From the IMG/VR virus record IMGVR_UViG_3300032288_003512, positions 1-32,287 of that record: a stretch of DNA of 32,287 nt; one strand, written 5' to 3'. This document shows positions 31,528 through 32,287 of this stretch, one piece after another (position 1 is the first letter of the stretch; every line of letters begins with the position of its first letter). The notes beneath the pieces are model-generated. The model did not search any database. It was not told the origin of the DNA and worked only from the letters and a program-made list of their open reading frames with translations. The translations under genes were made by a program, and so were the position numbers. This stretch comes from a virus.

Positions 31528-31662
31528 TTAAAATATAAGGGAAAAAAACGATTTAATCAAGGCCCATCCAAACATCATTACAAAATAAATTAAGAAAATT
31601 CCAACACACATTCCGATTAAGGTTATTAAAACCTCCACAAATTCTATTAGGAATTTTTTCAT
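31528..31662 (-). CDS. Small membrane protein, 44 aa
   Basis: The minus-strand frame from ATG 31662 encodes MKKFLIEFVEVLITLIGMCV, followed by GIFLIYFVMMFGWALIKSFF and SLIF. Almost the whole protein is hydrophobic, with one or two membrane spans and two Lys at the N-terminus. A longer frame from an ATG at 31806 crosses two terminator-like hairpins and is unlikely. The gene is followed by the bidirectional terminator at 31472-31504. Holin, immunity or membrane-stress roles are possible, but none can be supported. Confidence 0.5.
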   Translation of the reverse strand: MKKFLIEFVEVLITLIGMCVGIFLIYFVMMFGWALIKSFFSLIF

Positions 31663-31670
31663 ATAAAAAA

Positions 31671-31736
31671 GAGGACCGGGAAAGAAAAAATCAAAATGGC
31701 AGTTTAGATGAATATATAGGAACCAACCCGATCCTC
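31671..31736 (-). promoter_or_regulatory. Long hairpin with T-tract just before the small membrane gene
   Basis: On the minus strand GAGGATCGGG (31736-31727) pairs with CCCGGTCCTC (31680-31671) over ten positions, including one G-U pair that would be a mismatch in plus-strand RNA. Six T follow directly and the ATG at 31662 comes 3 nt later. It looks like a terminator or attenuator that controls the small membrane gene. The loop is long (46 nt), so an alternative fold is possible. Confidence 0.45.
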
Positions 31737-31752
31737 CAATAATAAATATAAC

Positions 31753-31770
31753 AAACTTTTTAAAAAGTTT
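31753..31770. repeat. Perfect 18-bp AT-rich palindrome
   Basis: AAACTTTTTAAAAAGTTT is a perfect palindrome lying between the minus-strand terminator (31782-31818) and the hairpin at 31671-31736. It may be an operator or a further hairpin. AT-rich palindromes also arise by chance, so the role is open. Confidence 0.6.
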
Positions 31771-31781
31771 CAAGTAAGTAT

Positions 31782-31818
31782 AAAAAAAAAGCCGAAGGTA
31801 CACCAAACCTCCGACCTT
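31782..31818 (-). terminator. Rho-independent terminator of the gene at 31845-32120
   Basis: On the minus strand AAGGTCGGAGGT (31818-31807) pairs over 12 positions with ACCTTCGGCTTT (31799-31788), using three G-U pairs, around a 7-nt loop. A run of nine T follows (31790-31782). The G-U pairs fit only the minus strand. It lies 26 nt after the stop of the gene at 31845. Confidence 0.8.
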
Positions 31819-31844
31819 ATATCTATAAAGATATTATTTTGATA

Positions 31845-32120
31845 TTATTTGATTAAAATTCCATCCATTTCAATTTGTTCAATAGATATTTGGGATTTTT
31901 CTTCCAACCATTTGTCCAATTTAATTACCCTATCCTTTAAATTCTTGTCCATAGGACGAAGACAACATTCAACAAACACATCTGTCATTCGTTGAAGTTC
32001 CATTACACTTACATTTACACCTTTTGATCTGGCAAGGTCAAAGGCCATTTTTTGTTGAGATTGTCTAAGAATGTTAATTTCTTTTGAGTAAAATTCCATT
32101 TTGTTTATTATTTGGTTCAT
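31845..32120 (-). CDS. Hypothetical protein, paralogue of the left-edge gene, 91 aa
   Basis: This is a complete copy of the gene that is cut at 1-139. It has helical segments (MEFYSKEINILRQSQQKMAF and VMELQRMTDVFVECCLRPMD), two adjacent cysteines at residues 52-53, and a C-terminal EIEMDGILIK-like end. No known family is recognised. The ATG at 32120 gives 91 aa. Codon 8 (32099) is an alternative start: it follows an A-rich leader, and a -7-like box TAAATTTA at 32124-32131 would place the message start near 32117. It is followed by a terminator at 31782-31818 and points away from the rightward head operon. Confidence 0.7.
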   Translation of the reverse strand: MNQIINKMEFYSKEINILRQSQQKMAFDLARSKGVNVSVMELQRMTDVFVECCLRPMDKNLKDRVIKLDKWLEEKSQISIEQIEMDGILIK

Positions 32121-32287
32121 TTATAAATTTACCAAAAAAACCTTAAATAAAAAAACTTTCATAAAAATTTTTAAATAAACAGAAAAAGACATATATTTAT
32201 AAAAGAGTCCGTTCTCACATTATAGGACATTAAAGATTTTAAGGGTTGCCAAAGAAAACTGATGTGAGAACCAGTGAGTATTTGGTG
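32121..32287. other. Non-coding right end with inverted repeat 32211-32271
   Basis: GTTCTCACAT (32211-32220) and ATGTGAGAAC (32262-32271) form a perfect 10-bp inverted repeat 41 nt apart. GTCC at 32207-32210 and GGAC at 32225-32228 can form an inner alternative stem. The AT-rich ATATATTTATAAAAG at 32191-32205 lies just upstream on the plus strand. No gene is seen in these 167 bases; a structured RNA, leader or operator is possible. The window ends before its limits can be seen. Confidence 0.5.

Noticed and set aside
31663-31806. Longer N-terminal extension of the minus-strand membrane gene to 31806
   Set aside because: It would cross a minus-strand hairpin with a T-tract and part of the upstream terminator; the short form from 31662 is more likely.
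1-32287. Window as a complete circular genome with terminal repeat
   Set aside because: The repeat is not at the right end: 236 bases follow the shared 82 bp, and replication, lysis and most early genes are missing.
32191-32287. tRNA or tmRNA at the right end
   Set aside because: The inverted repeat does not give a cloverleaf, and no T-arm or CCA end is seen.

Overview
The window looks like part of the genome of a tailed double-stranded DNA phage that infects a Bacteroidota host, probably a Flavobacteriia-like one. The sequence is strongly AT-rich. Start codons are preceded by A/T-rich stretches instead of Shine-Dalgarno sites, and several promoter-like sites carry a TAnnTTT box like the Bacteroidota -7 element TAnnTTTG. 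A terminase, portal, HK97-type capsid protein, tail tube candidate and tape measure protein are all present. No tail sheath was recognised, so a long non-contractile tail is the best guess. No integrase, replication, lysis or tRNA genes were seen, so this is likely a fragment of a larger genome.

Layout, left to right. (1) 1-139, minus strand: the 5' part of a small gene whose near-identical paralogue lies at the other end of the window. (2) 140-514: a non-coding stretch with a possible decayed gene remnant and a good promoter. (3) 515-3750, plus: accessory and regulatory genes (two unknown proteins, a zinc-ribbon/helix-turn-helix protein, a sigma-factor-like protein, a Cys-pair protein) leading into the small terminase subunit. 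(4) 3794-5756: a four-gene cassette of a tiny Cys protein, a methyltransferase and two glycosyltransferases, set between the small and large terminase genes. (5) 5743-7074: large terminase. (6) 7071-7888: a tail-assembly-chaperone-like gene split by a -1 frame change at a run of nine T. (7) 7917-23981: tail, fibre and baseplate genes, including a repeat-rich fibre, a tail hub protein, a double beta-propeller protein with a Pro-Thr linker, and the tape measure protein. (8) 23983-30618: head genes (basic small protein, XkdF-like protease fusion, scaffold, major capsid protein, tail tube, portal, connector). (9) 30657-31440: three small genes closing the rightward unit. (10) 31528-32120, minus: a small membrane protein and the paralogue of the left-edge gene, framed by terminators. 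(11) 32121-32287: non-coding, with an inverted repeat.

The rightward genes are tightly packed, often overlapping by 4-45 nt, which suggests long polycistronic messages. These appear to be divided by an A/T-rich promoter element (near 1035, 7902, 24131, 26053 and 28412) and by hairpin terminators (1527, 27698, 28351, 31472). The terminase, portal and capsid proteins would build and fill the head. The tube, tape measure and chaperone-like protein would build the tail. The fibre, hub and propeller proteins would contact the host. The methyltransferase/glycosyltransferase cassette may modify virion or host glycans. The order terminase, tail, tape measure, head, portal differs from the usual head-then-tail order of siphophages.
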